Assembly: GCF_022513585.1 (NCBI RefSeq) | Contig: NZ_JAKWBF010000018.1 | Location: 1-64,000, forward strand | Reading direction: 5' to 3' | DNA length: 64,000 bases | Source: Gordonia gummivorans | GTDB lineage: Bacteria; Actinomycetota; Actinomycetes; Mycobacteriales; Mycobacteriaceae | Shown here: positions 53,960-62,426 of the stretch, piece after piece | Layout of the letters: the number at the start of each line of letters is the position of its first letter | Position numbering within the stretch: the first letter of the stretch is position 1 | Program-made: the position numbers and the translations under genes | The notes under the pieces: model-generated | Database searches by the model: none | What the model was told of the DNA's origin: nothing | Seen by the model: only the letters and a program-made list of their open reading frames with translations

Positions 53960-54880
53960 TCACCAGGTCATTTCCTCCCGACAAGCGCGTTGCTGGGTGA
54001 CCGGATCCACCTGGACCGTCGCGTGGTCGAGGCCATACCGCGCGAGAACCGCCTGCGCGGCCGGCAGCACCTCGGCGTTGGGATGACTGCTACCGAGGTG
54101 AACGGTGGCGACGTCCATACCGGTCGTCAGTGACCATACGTGCAGGTCATGCACATCGTCGACGACGTCGAGCGCAGCCAGGTCCGCTCGGAGCGCCTCC
54201 ACGTCGACATGCGCGGGAGCCTGCTGGTTGAGGATGCGCAGGGCGTCGGTGGCGAGCCGGACCGCACGCGGCACCACCCACAGCGCGATGAGGACGGCGA
54301 CGATCACATCCGCGTAGCCCCAGCCGGTGGTCATGGCCACGACTCCGGCGATGAGCACCCCGACACTGCCGACGGCGTCGGCCAGCACCTCGAGATAGGC
54401 ACCGCGCACCGCGATCGATTCCTTGGCGTCGGCCTTCAGCAGCAGCATGACACCGAGGTTGACCGCGAGACCGATGATCGCGACGATCACCAGTGTCAGG
54501 CCAGGAACCTCGGGATCGGTGCCGATGCGTCGCACCGCCTCGTAGAGAACGAAGGCGGCAACGCCGATGAGGAGCACGGCGTTGGCGACCGCGGTGAAGA
54601 CCTCGGCGCGGTACCAGCCAAAGCTGCGTGCGTCGGTCGTTCGGCCATGGCGGGCCAGCAACAACGCCGCCAGGCCCATCATCAGGGCGACCACGTCGGT
54701 GAGCATGTGCCCCGCGTCGGCGATCAGGGCCAGCGAGTTGACCACGATCCCGGTGATCAGCTCGATCACAAAGAATCCGCCGATCAGCGCGACAGCAACC
54801 GCCATCGGCCAGATCCTGCGGCCGCTCGCCGACGTCGGCGTTGGTCCGTGTGAGTGCGAATGCCCGTGTGAATGACCCAT
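53960..54880 (-). CDS. Cation diffusion facilitator metal exporter
   Basis: A 306-residue CDF transporter with six membrane helices and a C-terminal regulatory domain. It begins with a metal-collecting MGHSHGHSHSHG stretch; the transport site is in ALIADAGHMLTD (helix 2) and LEVLADAVGSVG (helix 5). Exports Zn(II) or related ions by proton antiport. ATG 54880 is chosen because the His-rich start is typical and longer readings run into the AT-rich promoter. Confidence 0.93.
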   Translation of the reverse strand: MGHSHGHSHSHGPTPTSASGRRIWPMAVAVALIGGFFVIELITGIVVNSLALIADAGHMLTDVVALMMGLAALLLARHGRTTDARSFGWYRAEVFTAVANAVLLIGVAAFVLYEAVRRIGTDPEVPGLTLVIVAIIGLAVNLGVMLLLKADAKESIAVRGAYLEVLADAVGSVGVLIAGVVAMTTGWGYADVIVAVLIALWVVPRAVRLATDALRILNQQAPAHVDVEALRADLAALDVVDDVHDLHVWSLTTGMDVATVHLGSSHPNAEVLPAAQAVLARYGLDHATVQVDPVTQQRACREEMTW

Positions 54881-54888
54881 AGCCAGCT

Positions 54889-54920
54889 CAATATATGCAT
54901 GAGTTCGCATGCATTGCAAT
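54889..54920 (-). promoter_or_regulatory. AT-rich promoter and candidate metal-sensor operator of the CDF gene
   Basis: The stretch ATATATGCATGAGTTCGCAT followed by GCATTGC has interlocking ATGCAT/TGCATG inverted halves, like the 12-2-12 boxes of ArsR-family zinc/nickel/cadmium sensors. On the minus strand TTGCAA (54919-54914), 18 bases and TATATT (54895-54890) form a promoter inside it. No ArsR gene is adjacent. Confidence 0.5.
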
Positions 54921-54954
54921 GATTGGAATTAGGTCTACCTAATTCCGACAGTGA

Positions 54955-56058
54955 TCATCGCAGCGTCGCGACCGCCGACGATCGTCGCAGTCCGGCAACC
55001 ATCAAGAGGTCGACGAGCAAGGATCGGATCTCGGCCAGCAAGGCCGTCTCCGACAGATCCGCGCCGGCCGCGAGTTCTTTACGGGCCTTGCGCACGATCG
55101 TCCGCAGCACCCGGGCGGCGTCGGCCTCGTCGGGCTCCTCCCCCGGATCCGCCATCATCATCTTGCGCAGGATCTCGAAGGCACCCGAGAGGTCCGTGAT
55201 GATCTCGACCATCTCGGGACGCACCGTCTCGCCGCGCTGCACCTTCGACAACGAGCGTCGCGCGATGATGCGAAAGTTGCGGACCGCGTTGTCAATGGGA
55301 TCGGCGGTCGCCGAGATGCGTTGGATACGCAGCCGCGACGTCCAATACAGCGGCGACACCCGCGTCACCTCACGGCCGCCACGCATGTCCGAACGCATCG
55401 TGTTGATAGCGCCCTGTGTGCCACGCGCCGTCTCCAGCGCCGCCGCCACCTCTTCGGCATTGCCGGTACTGAGGCCGACGGCAAGTTGCCGAGCGGCGTC
55501 GCGCACGGTCGCGAGCACTCCGGCGGCATCCCGCCGGGCCCGCGTCGCCGGATTGACCGGGAGCAGTGCGCCAACCAGGATGCCGATCGCCCCGCCGATC
55601 AGGGCGTCGATCGCGCGATGGAATCCGGCGACCCCGCCCGGCGGCAGCAGCGTCGCCACCAGCACAGCCGACGACGCCGCCTGCATCGGGATCAGCGGTC
55701 CGTCGTCGAGGAACACCGCCACCGCCATCGCAAGCGCGACCACCACCACGATCTGCCATGTTCCCGACCCGACCTGGGAGATGAACACGTCGCCGACGAG
55801 GATGCCGATCGTCACGCCACCGACGAGTTCGACCGACCGCCGCCAACGCTGGCTCAGCGACAGTCCCAGCGAGATCACCGCCGCAATGGGCGCGAAGAAC
55901 GGTTGCGGATGGCCGAAGACCTCGATCGCCACCCACCACGCGGCACCCGCGGCGAGCGAACACTGCGCGATCGGCACAAACGACAGCCACAACCGCCGAA
56001 GTCGCTGCCGCAGCGGGGCGGGCAGCGAGTTGAAATGCCTGCGCAGGCGTGCGATCAC
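54955..56058 (-). CDS. FUSC-family (aromatic-acid-exporter-like) membrane protein
   Basis: A 367-residue protein with about six helices in the first 190 residues (FUSC domain; PFFAPIAAVISLGLSLSQRWRRSVELVGGVTIG is the conserved loop region) followed by a cytoplasmic helical domain. Relatives export aromatic acids or other amphiphiles; the substrate here is unknown. GTG 56058 forms a GTGA overlap with DUF3151, which decides the start. Confidence 0.85.
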   Translation of the reverse strand: MIARLRRHFNSLPAPLRQRLRRLWLSFVPIAQCSLAAGAAWWVAIEVFGHPQPFFAPIAAVISLGLSLSQRWRRSVELVGGVTIGILVGDVFISQVGSGTWQIVVVVALAMAVAVFLDDGPLIPMQAASSAVLVATLLPPGGVAGFHRAIDALIGGAIGILVGALLPVNPATRARRDAAGVLATVRDAARQLAVGLSTGNAEEVAAALETARGTQGAINTMRSDMRGGREVTRVSPLYWTSRLRIQRISATADPIDNAVRNFRIIARRSLSKVQRGETVRPEMVEIITDLSGAFEILRKMMMADPGEEPDEADAARVLRTIVRKARKELAAGADLSETALLAEIRSLLVDLLMVAGLRRSSAVATLR

Positions 56059-56498
56059 ACCAAGCCGAGGTGCGCGGCGGCGCTCGGATCGCTGTCGTTG
56101 AGCAGGTCGAGGCAGCGCAGGTACTCGTCTTCTTCGCCGATGGCCTGGGCCGCACGGGCCAGCACGCCGACCGCACGCAGAAAGCCTTGATTCGGTTCGT
56201 GCTTCCACGGGACCGGGCCGAAGCCCTTCCAACCGTGGCGTCGGAGCTGGTCGAGCCCACGGTGGTATCCGGTCCGGGCGTAGGCGTATGCCTCGATCAC
56301 CTTGCCGAGGTCCACGTCGTCGCCGGTTCCCGCGGCATCGATGGCGGCCTCGGCCAGGTACGCCCAGGCGATGGACGCAGTGGGATGCGCCGCCGCCACC
56401 TCGGCGGGTACCGCACCATTGAGTAGGTCAGATTCGGCCTCGTCGTCGCCGGTGAGCAGTACCGGCTGTGGGCCCAGAAGATCTCCGAATGACGTCAC
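56055..56498 (-). CDS. DUF3151 family protein
   Basis: A 147-residue soluble helical protein. Its sequence (LNGAVPAEVAAAHPTASIAWAYLAE, YAYARTGYHRGLDQLRRHGWKGFG, VPWKHEPNQGFLRAVGVLARAAQAIGE) matches the DUF3151 proteins, and its place left of fba agrees with Rv0360c. It has a TPR-like helical look; function is unknown. It is coupled to the FUSC gene, which is not its mycobacterial neighbour. Confidence 0.9.
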   Translation of the reverse strand: MTSFGDLLGPQPVLLTGDDEAESDLLNGAVPAEVAAAHPTASIAWAYLAEAAIDAAGTGDDVDLGKVIEAYAYARTGYHRGLDQLRRHGWKGFGPVPWKHEPNQGFLRAVGVLARAAQAIGEEDEYLRCLDLLNDSDPSAAAHLGLV

Positions 56499-56706
56499 GT
56501 CTCCATTGAATCATCGCCTCAGGCGAGGATGGACGAGACCAGGACTAGCCGATATGTCCGGAATCGACCGAACGCCCGAGTGCTGTATCGGGGGTCCATT
56601 CGCTAGGGTGAATGGCGCAATCGCTCCCGGCCGGTCGGCCGAACTGTCAGCGATGGTCGACGACGAGTGTCTAATCAGAGACGCGTGAAAGCGGGGTGAT
56701 GAGGTC

Positions 56707-58752
56707 ATGTCCAGACCCGGCGAGCCAAAGACAGCTGTCACCAAGGCCTTTGCCGCGATCCGGCGTTACGGTGAAGATCGACGCGCGCGCCGCAGGAGCG
56801 GACCCCCCGACCCAGCCGGGCGGCGTACTCAGGCTAGCGCCACCCCCGGCACACCTGCTGCCGACACACCGGACGCCGGCGTGTCGACGTCGCCGTCGAA
56901 CGGCCCGTCGGCGGCGGAGACCGTGCAATTTGTCACACCGGGCTCACTTGATCAGAGCACCGACCGCAGAGAGGGCAACGACCCAGCCGTGGAAGATCCC
57001 ACCCAAACCGACTTCGCCCCGGACAACACCGCTGACACCGACACCGCGCACGAGGAAAGCGCGGCGCCGACCGAGCGCCAGGACTCCGGGAACAAGCAGG
57101 ACTCGGGGAACAAGCAAGATCCGGCTCCGGCACCGCCGAAGCCGAAGGGTGGACGCGGCATCGATGGCGCGACCCAGGTCATCCGCCGTGAAGACATGCC
57201 CGACACCAGCGACCTCGAGGACCTCGACGACATCGACCCGGTCGCCGCGAGCACCGACGACACCGGCGACACCACCGACGACGACGAGTCGGCGGCGCCG
57301 GCCCGTCTTGGACCGAGCGACTCGAAGACCACGGTGATCCGGCGTGAGGACATGCCCGACACCAGCGACCTCGAGGACCTCGACGACATCGACCCGATTG
57401 CCGAGAGCGCCGACGACGCCACCGACTCGGAGTCGGACTCGGACTCCGGCTCGGGCTCGAAGGTCGCGGGCGCTGCCGGCGTTGCTGCTGTTGCCGGAGC
57501 CGCCGGTGTTGCTGCCGCGGTCGCGTCGAAGGACGACGAAAGCGATTCGGCAGCAGCAGAATCCGACGTTCCCGAATCGGAATCGGAGGAGCCCGCCGCA
57601 ACAGAGTCCGACGCAGTAGAGGCCGACGCAGCAGAGGCCGATGCAGCAGAGGCTGATGCCGAGCCGGTTGCCGACGAGCCCGTTGCCGAAGAATCGGTCG
57701 CCGATGAAACAGTGTCGGAGGAGCCTGCCGCCGAGGATTCCGTCGCGCACGACCCGGTCGCAGAAGATTCCGCCACCGAGGAATCCGCCACCGAGGAATC
57801 CGCCGCCGAGGAATCCGCCGCCGAGGAATCTGCCGCCGAAGAACCCGCTGCCGAGGACGACGGTGCCGCCCAAGAATCGGCGGAGGACACCTCGGGAGCA
57901 GAGGCCGAGGCGGCCGAGCCCGAGGCAGAAACTGCGGCAGACCTCGACACTGCCGAACCCAAGGCAGACGACGCCGCAGCTGTCGACACAGAATCTGACG
58001 CCACCGAGACCGTCGACTCGGAAGACACAGACGCCACCGATGCCGATGCCGGCGCGGATGCGAAGACCGCGGTCATCGCACTCCCGGACACCGCAAAGGC
58101 GGATACCACCCCCGCGGACAGCGCAGCGACCGACACCACCGAGGCCGACGGTCCCGCCACGGAAGCGATCGCCGACCCGTCCGGTTCGGACGCCAAGACC
58201 GCGGTCATCGAGCGCCCGCAGCCTGCGCGCGTGGACACCAAATCCGACACCCCGGCGGTTGCCGAATGGTCGACCGTCGCACACGAACCGCAGGTCATCC
58301 AGGGCGCCAAGCCGGAAGAGAAGAAGGGTCGGGGCCGGCTGATCGCCGCGGCGGTGGCCGCCGTCGTGATCGTCGTGGCCGTGGTTGGCGGCATCTTTGC
58401 GTTCATCAGCCTCCGCGAGCCCGCCCCGGCGGACGAAGCGGCCGAGGTGGCGACCCAGTACACGACTGCGCTGTCGAACGGTGATCTCACCACTCTGGTC
58501 GAGATCACCTGCGGCACCGACCACGACTTCTTCGCAAGTCAGGATCCGGCGGCCTACCAGCAGACCTTCAACTCACAGAAGGCGCGCAACGAACTCGTTC
58601 AGTTCGGCGAGATCAGGGCGGTCCGCGTCGACGGCGACCAGGCCGTCGTCGAACTGCCCGCGGCTCCGGGCAACCGGCCGCAGGAGCAGGAGTTGGTCAC
58701 CATCAACCTGCAGAAGTCGGGTGACGACTGGAAGGTCTGCGCGCCGCAGTGA
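56707..58752 (+). CDS. Long acidic membrane protein with C-terminal NTF2-like domain (Rv0361-like position)
   Basis: A 681-residue protein: basic N-terminus (about 1-35), some 500 residues of Asp/Glu/Ala/Ser/Thr-rich disordered sequence, a basic stop signal, one membrane helix (about 543-567) and an external NTF2-like domain ending in WKVCAPQ. The cytoplasmic part repeats VIRREDMPDTSDLEDLDDID twice and short AEESA units, and the Thr motif T-x-V-I occurs at KTAV, TQVI, TTVI, KTAVI and KTAVI. ATG 56707 with GATGAGG upstream. Its place between DUF3151 and fba fits Rv0361. A scaffold for, or target of, Ser/Thr kinases is my guess. Confidence 0.75.
   Translation: MSRPGEPKTAVTKAFAAIRRYGEDRRARRRSGPPDPAGRRTQASATPGTPAADTPDAGVSTSPSNGPSAAETVQFVTPGSLDQSTDRREGNDPAVEDPTQTDFAPDNTADTDTAHEESAAPTERQDSGNKQDSGNKQDPAPAPPKPKGGRGIDGATQVIRREDMPDTSDLEDLDDIDPVAASTDDTGDTTDDDESAAPARLGPSDSKTTVIRREDMPDTSDLEDLDDIDPIAESADDATDSESDSDSGSGSKVAGAAGVAAVAGAAGVAAAVASKDDESDSAAAESDVPESESEEPAATESDAVEADAAEADAAEADAEPVADEPVAEESVADETVSEEPAAEDSVAHDPVAEDSATEESATEESAAEESAAEESAAEEPAAEDDGAAQESAEDTSGAEAEAAEPEAETAADLDTAEPKADDAAAVDTESDATETVDSEDTDATDADAGADAKTAVIALPDTAKADTTPADSAATDTTEADGPATEAIADPSGSDAKTAVIERPQPARVDTKSDTPAVAEWSTVAHEPQVIQGAKPEEKKGRGRLIAAAVAAVVIVVAVVGGIFAFISLREPAPADEAAEVATQYTTALSNGDLTTLVEITCGTDHDFFASQDPAAYQQTFNSQKARNELVQFGEIRAVRVDGDQAVVELPAAPGNRPQEQELVTINLQKSGDDWKVCAPQ
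57181..57396. repeat. Two near-identical 60-bp direct repeats in the acidic protein gene
   Basis: Bases 57181-57240 and 57337-57396 differ at only a few third positions over 60 bases, 156 apart. They encode the same IRREDMPDTSDLEDLDDIDP peptide. Confidence 0.9.
57763..57860. repeat. 15-bp repeats encoding EESAA in the acidic protein gene
   Basis: Consecutive units of GAGGAATCCGCCGCC, the first two with ACC in place of GCC and later ones with small changes, encode repeated ESATE/ESAAE pentapeptides. Boundaries are approximate. Confidence 0.75.
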
Positions 58753-59069
58753 ACCGTGCCGCACCGAGTGGAGGCGACCATCGCTTCCCGGCGCAGCCCG
58801 GGCGGCCGGTGAACCCACACCCGAGCCCGGCACCAACATTCACGCCGCGGACGTTCACTCCGCCGGCGTTCACGGCGCCACCCCCGCAGTCGACGTGGCA
58901 AACACCCGCGCCGGCCGCCCCACCGCGACCGCCCTCCCGCAACGCACGATCCGCCCGCGTCCGAGCATCGCGCCCCAAGAAGCGCAGGATCGAACCCGAG
59001 GTGATCATCGCTGGCTTGGTGATGATCGCCCTCGCGCTCGCCGTGATCGTCGGGCTCATCGCGCTCTGA
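58749..59069 (+). CDS. Small Pro-rich protein with C-terminal membrane helix
   Basis: A 106-residue tail-anchored protein: about 60 residues rich in Pro, Thr and Ala, a basic RPKKRR patch, and one C-terminal hydrophobic helix (about 83-105) ending at the last residues IVGLIAL. GTG 58749 overlaps the acidic-protein stop as GTGA, so translation is coupled; the two proteins may work together at the membrane. No family recognised. Downstream is palindromic repeat copy 2. Confidence 0.75.
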   Translation: MNRAAPSGGDHRFPAQPGRPVNPHPSPAPTFTPRTFTPPAFTAPPPQSTWQTPAPAAPPRPPSRNARSARVRASRPKKRRIEPEVIIAGLVMIALALAVIVGLIAL

Positions 59070-59098
59070 CTTCGTCGGCAACGCGGAGTCGAGAAGAG

Positions 59099-59213
59099 CG
59101 GCCAAGAAAGTGGGGGAAGAAACTTCTTCCCCCACCCTTGGTGTCCTCCCCCAGAAATTTCTAGCGGAAGACTATGAACCCCGGGGAAGAAGTTCTTCCC
59201 CTAGATTTTGCGG
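59099..59213. repeat. Bimodular palindromic repeat, copy 2
   Basis: Hairpin A at 59110-59135 has 12-base arms GTGGGGGAAGAA/TTCTTCCCCCAC. A spacer carries CCCCCAGAAATTTCTAGCGG, itself a small palindrome, and hairpin B at 59183-59201 is GGGGAAGAA/TTCTTCCCC followed by CTAGATTTT. Same orientation as copy 1. It lies in the convergent gap between the gene ending at 59069 and fba. Confidence 0.85.
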
Positions 59214-59269
59214 TCGCCCCGCTGACGCATTTTCCCAGCTCAGCAAAGCGGCAACCGGACATCAGGTCC

Positions 59270-59308
59270 GTATGAAGTTGTGCCCGGATACCGGGCACAA
59301 CTTCATAC
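59270..59308. repeat. Long palindrome with TTGTGCCCGG core, copy 2
   Basis: Arms GTATGAAGTTGTGCCCGG (59270-59287) and its exact complement (59291-59308) flank ATA. The inner TTGTGCCCGGAT is identical to the palindrome at 21645-21691; the outer eight bases differ yet still pair. It lies 18 bases before the fba stop codon, so it could end the fba message, but no T-run follows. Confidence 0.8.
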
Positions 59309-59325
59309 AGATGAGATCGAGCGCG

Positions 59326-60360
59326 TCAGGCGCTGATCGACTTGCCGACCGACTTGAGGTCGGTGCAGGCCTCGACGACGCGCTCGCTCATGGCGGCCTC
59401 GGCCTTCTTGGACCAGACGCGCGGGTCGTAGGTCTTCTTGTTGCCGACGTCGCCGTCGACCTTCAGGACGCCGTCGTAGTTCTCGAACATGTGCCCGGCG
59501 ATCGGTCGCGTGTAGGCGTACTGGGTGTCGGTGTCGACGTTCATCTTCACCACGCCGTAGCTCAGCGCCTCTTCGATCTCACTCTTGAGCGACCCGGAAC
59601 CGCCATGGAAGACGAAGTCGAACGGCTTGGAGCCCTCGGCCAGGCCGAGCTTCTTCACCGCGACCTCCTGGCCGGCCTTGAGCACGTCGGGGCGCAGCTT
59701 CACGTTGCCGGGCTTGTACACGCCGTGCACGTTGCCGAAGGTCGCGGCGAGCAGGTACTTGCCCTTCTCGCCGGTACCCAGGGCGTCGAGGGTCTTCTCG
59801 AAGTCCTCGGGGGTGGTGAACAGTTTGTCGTTGATCTCGGCCTCGACACCGTCCTCTTCACCGCCGACGACGCCGATCTCGCATTCGAGGATGATCTTCG
59901 CGGCGGCCGCCTTGGCGAGCAGATCCTGCGCGATCTCCAGGTTCTCCTCCAGCGGCACCGCGCTGCCGTCCCACATGTGCGACTGGAACAGCGGGTCCTT
60001 GCCCGCGTCGACGCGCTCCTGGGAGATGGCCAACAGCGGACGGACGTAGGTGTCGAGCTTGTCCTTGGGACAGTGGTCGGTGTGCAGGGCGATCGTCACG
60101 TCGTACTTCGCGGCGATCACATGTGCGAACTCGGCGAGGGCAACCGCGCCGGTCACCATCTCCTTGATACCGAGGCCCGAACCGAATTCGGCGCCACCGG
60201 TCGAGAACTGGATGATGCCGTCACTACCGGCATCGGCGAATCCTTTGATCGCGGAATTGATGGTCGACGAGGAGGTGCAGTTGATCGCAGGAAATGCGTA
60301 CCCACCCTCCTTGGCCTTCTTGAACATCTCGGCGTACTGATCGGGGGTGGCAATCGGCAT
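59326..60360 (-). CDS. fba: Class II fructose-bisphosphate aldolase
   Basis: Cleaves fructose-1,6-bisphosphate in glycolysis and makes it in gluconeogenesis. The 344-residue zinc enzyme has FPAINCTSSSTINSAIKGF, ALHTDHCPKD (zinc His and catalytic Asp), ILECEIGVVGGEEDGVE, FGNVHGVY and FVFHGGSGS, ending in VKMNVDTDTQYA. ATG at 60360 preceded by GGAGG. In M. tuberculosis too (Rv0363c) it is divergent from a DedA gene. Confidence 0.97.
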   Translation of the reverse strand: MPIATPDQYAEMFKKAKEGGYAFPAINCTSSSTINSAIKGFADAGSDGIIQFSTGGAEFGSGLGIKEMVTGAVALAEFAHVIAAKYDVTIALHTDHCPKDKLDTYVRPLLAISQERVDAGKDPLFQSHMWDGSAVPLEENLEIAQDLLAKAAAAKIILECEIGVVGGEEDGVEAEINDKLFTTPEDFEKTLDALGTGEKGKYLLAATFGNVHGVYKPGNVKLRPDVLKAGQEVAVKKLGLAEGSKPFDFVFHGGSGSLKSEIEEALSYGVVKMNVDTDTQYAYTRPIAGHMFENYDGVLKVDGDVGNKKTYDPRVWSKKAEAAMSERVVEACTDLKSVGKSISA

Positions 60361-60531
60361 TTCTCACGTCCTCCAACCGGGTGGGTTTTCACGCTTTGCG
60401 AGTCGGTTACTCCTGTTCAGTATGGCAAGGCCGCACCGGTCTCGTGCACCGGACGTCGTACCCGCCCGTAGTCACGTCCGGAAACTGTCATGTCAGGAAA
60501 CACTCAGACGGTCTCGGTATCCTCGGGTTCC

Positions 60532-61254
60532 GTGACGAACTTCGCGATTGACGCAAACACGACAAACCTGGCATTGCTGCCCGGTTTCCTCGACCCCGTC
60601 AACCTGCTGAACTCGTTCGGCACCTGGATTCTGGCCGGCCTCCTGATCGTCGTCTTCGTCGAATCAGGACTGCTCTTTCCCCTGCTCCCCGGCGACTCAC
60701 TGCTGTTCACCGCTGGTCTGATCGTGGCCGCGAAGTCCGCCGAGATCGAACCGTTCGCACCGCTGTGGGTGCTGCTCGTCACCATCCCGATCGCCGCCTT
60801 CCTCGGTGATCAGGTGGGGTATCTGATCGGCAACCGGGCCGGATACTCCCTGTTCAAGCCCGACGCGAAGGTGCTCAAAGAGAAATACATCATCGAGGCG
60901 CACGAGTTCTTCGAGAAGCACGGCCCCATCACCATCGTGTTGGCGCGGTTCGTCCCGATCGTGCGCACCTACGCCCCGCTCGTCGCGGGTGCGGCCAAGA
61001 TGCGGTACCCCGTCTTCCTCACCTACAACGTGGTGGGCGCGATCGCCTGGGGTGCCGGGGTGACGCTGCTCGGCTACTTCCTAGGACAGATCGCGTTCAT
61101 CCGCGACAACGTCGACTACATCTTCCTGCTCATCGTGTTCGTGTCGGTGCTGCCGATCATCTCCGAGGTCGGCAAGCGGGTGATCCGCAGGCGGCGGGCG
61201 GTCGTCAAGGAGCCACTCGACACCGACGACGCCGTGACCGTCGACTCACGATAG
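60532..61254 (+). CDS. DedA-family membrane protein, first of two tandem copies
   Basis: A 240-residue protein with about six hydrophobic segments. VFVESGLLFPLLPGDSLLF, GDQVGYLIGNRAG and FFEKHGPITIVLARFVPIVRTYAPLVAGAAKM are the DedA/VTT hallmarks; members help recycle the lipid carrier undecaprenyl phosphate and keep membrane potential. GTG 60532 is chosen over ATG 60490: TATCCT (60518-60523) ends eight bases before it, and the resulting N-terminus (VTNFAIDANTTNLALLPG) aligns without gaps to that of the next gene. Confidence 0.9.
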   Translation: MTNFAIDANTTNLALLPGFLDPVNLLNSFGTWILAGLLIVVFVESGLLFPLLPGDSLLFTAGLIVAAKSAEIEPFAPLWVLLVTIPIAAFLGDQVGYLIGNRAGYSLFKPDAKVLKEKYIIEAHEFFEKHGPITIVLARFVPIVRTYAPLVAGAAKMRYPVFLTYNVVGAIAWGAGVTLLGYFLGQIAFIRDNVDYIFLLIVFVSVLPIISEVGKRVIRRRRAVVKEPLDTDDAVTVDSR

Positions 61255-61301
61255 CCACCGTTGCGGCTCGCTCTCAGGCTGACCGCGTAGCCTGATGAGC
61301 C

Positions 61302-62030
61302 GTGACGTCCACAGCTCTAGCCGAGACCACGACAAACGTGGCTCTCATGCCCGGCTTTCTCGACCCGGTGACCCTCCTCGGATACTTCGGCGGTTTCGCA
61401 CTCTGGGGTCTGCTCCTGGTGATCCTGATCGAGTCGGGCGTGTTGTTCCCGGTCCTACCAGGTGATTCGCTGCTCTTCGTGGCAGGCATGGTGGTCGCCG
61501 CCGGCGGCAAGGACGGGATCGAGAGTTTCGCCACACTGTGGCAGCTGCTGATCCTCATCCCGATCGCCGCGATCATCGGCGGCCAGATCGGCTACTGGAT
61601 CGGCCGCTTCGTCGGCACCGAGATGTTCAAGCCCGACGCCCGATTCCTCAAGGAGCGCTACCTCACCGAGGCGCACGAATTCTTCGAGAAGCACGGCCCG
61701 ATCACCATCTTCCTGGCCCGGTTCGTGCCGATCGTGCGCACGCTCGCCCCGATCGTCGCCGGCGCGGCCCGCATGAAGTACTCGATCTTCTTCATCTACA
61801 ACGTGGTCGGCGCCATCGTCTGGGGCGCCGGCATCGTGCTGCTCGGCTACTGGCTCGGTCGCTTCGAGATCGTCCAGAAGCTCATCGAACCAATCTTCAT
61901 CCTGATCGTCGTGCTGTCGGTCGCCCCGATGTTCTACGAGTGGTACCGACGACGTCGGGTGGCGAAGCGGGAAGCCGCAACGACAGTCGAGACGCCGGCA
62001 CCGACCGAGGAACAGACCGACACTGTCTGA
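61302..62030 (+). CDS. DedA-family membrane protein, second copy
   Basis: A 242-residue paralogue of the preceding gene: ILIESGVLFPVLPGDSLLF, GGQIGYWIGRFVG, FFEKHGPITIFLARFVPIVRTLAPIVAGAARM. Long identical runs show a tandem duplication that has since diverged, mainly at the C-terminus. GTG 61302 stands eight bases after TAGCCT (61288-61293), the same arrangement as the first copy, so each may have its own leaderless transcript. Palindromic repeat copy 3 lies after it. Confidence 0.92.
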   Translation: MTSTALAETTTNVALMPGFLDPVTLLGYFGGFALWGLLLVILIESGVLFPVLPGDSLLFVAGMVVAAGGKDGIESFATLWQLLILIPIAAIIGGQIGYWIGRFVGTEMFKPDARFLKERYLTEAHEFFEKHGPITIFLARFVPIVRTLAPIVAGAARMKYSIFFIYNVVGAIVWGAGIVLLGYWLGRFEIVQKLIEPIFILIVVLSVAPMFYEWYRRRRVAKREAATTVETPAPTEEQTDTV

Positions 62031-62426
62031 TCCGAAGAGATCGGTGACCACCGCGCTGAACTGGGCAAATGGGGTAGTGCCGTGCCCCCAAAATCTAGGG
62101 GAAGAACTTCTTCCCCGGGGTTCGAAGTCGTCCGCGAGAATTTTCTGGGGGAGGACTCCAGGGGTAGGGGAAGAAACTTCCTCCCCTACTTTTGTGGGCG
62201 CATGTTCTTGGCGTCGCGTTCGGCGGAACGCGACGACGGTGACTCAGATCGGTGACTGAGATCGGGCCCGTCAGCGTCCGCTTCCGGGAAATACCCGGAG
62301 GACCACCCTCAGGGGCCCGATCCTGGCCACCGGTTCGTGTGAGCCGGCGGTCTCTCGTCATCGTGCCGTCGTCAACGCCTCAGGTTGGCTCCGTTTCCAC
62401 GGTTCAGGCTCAGGCAGCGGCCGCGC
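62031..62426. other. Convergent intergenic region after the DedA pair
   Basis: About 396 bases between the DedA stop and the SpoU-methyltransferase stop. It contains repeat copy 3 (62086-62200), the imperfect inverted piece GGCGTCGCGTTCGGCG/CGGAACGCGACG (about 62209-62233), and no gene that I can support. Confidence 0.6.
62086..62200. repeat. Bimodular palindromic repeat, copy 3 (reverse orientation)
   Basis: Reading on the minus strand gives hairpin A (62189-62164, GTAGGGGAGGAA against TTCTTCCCCTAC with one mismatch), the spacer CCCCCAGAAAATTCTCGCGG, and hairpin B (62116-62098, GGGGAAGAA/TTCTTCCCC) with CTAGATTTT. Spacer and hairpin B are nearly identical to copy 2. It is in the convergent gap between the second DedA gene and the SpoU methyltransferase. 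Confidence 0.85.

Noticed and set aside
59270-59308. Rho-independent terminator of fba
   Set aside because: The stem is strong, but no run of T follows on the fba strand. I list it as a palindromic repeat instead; a termination role remains possible.
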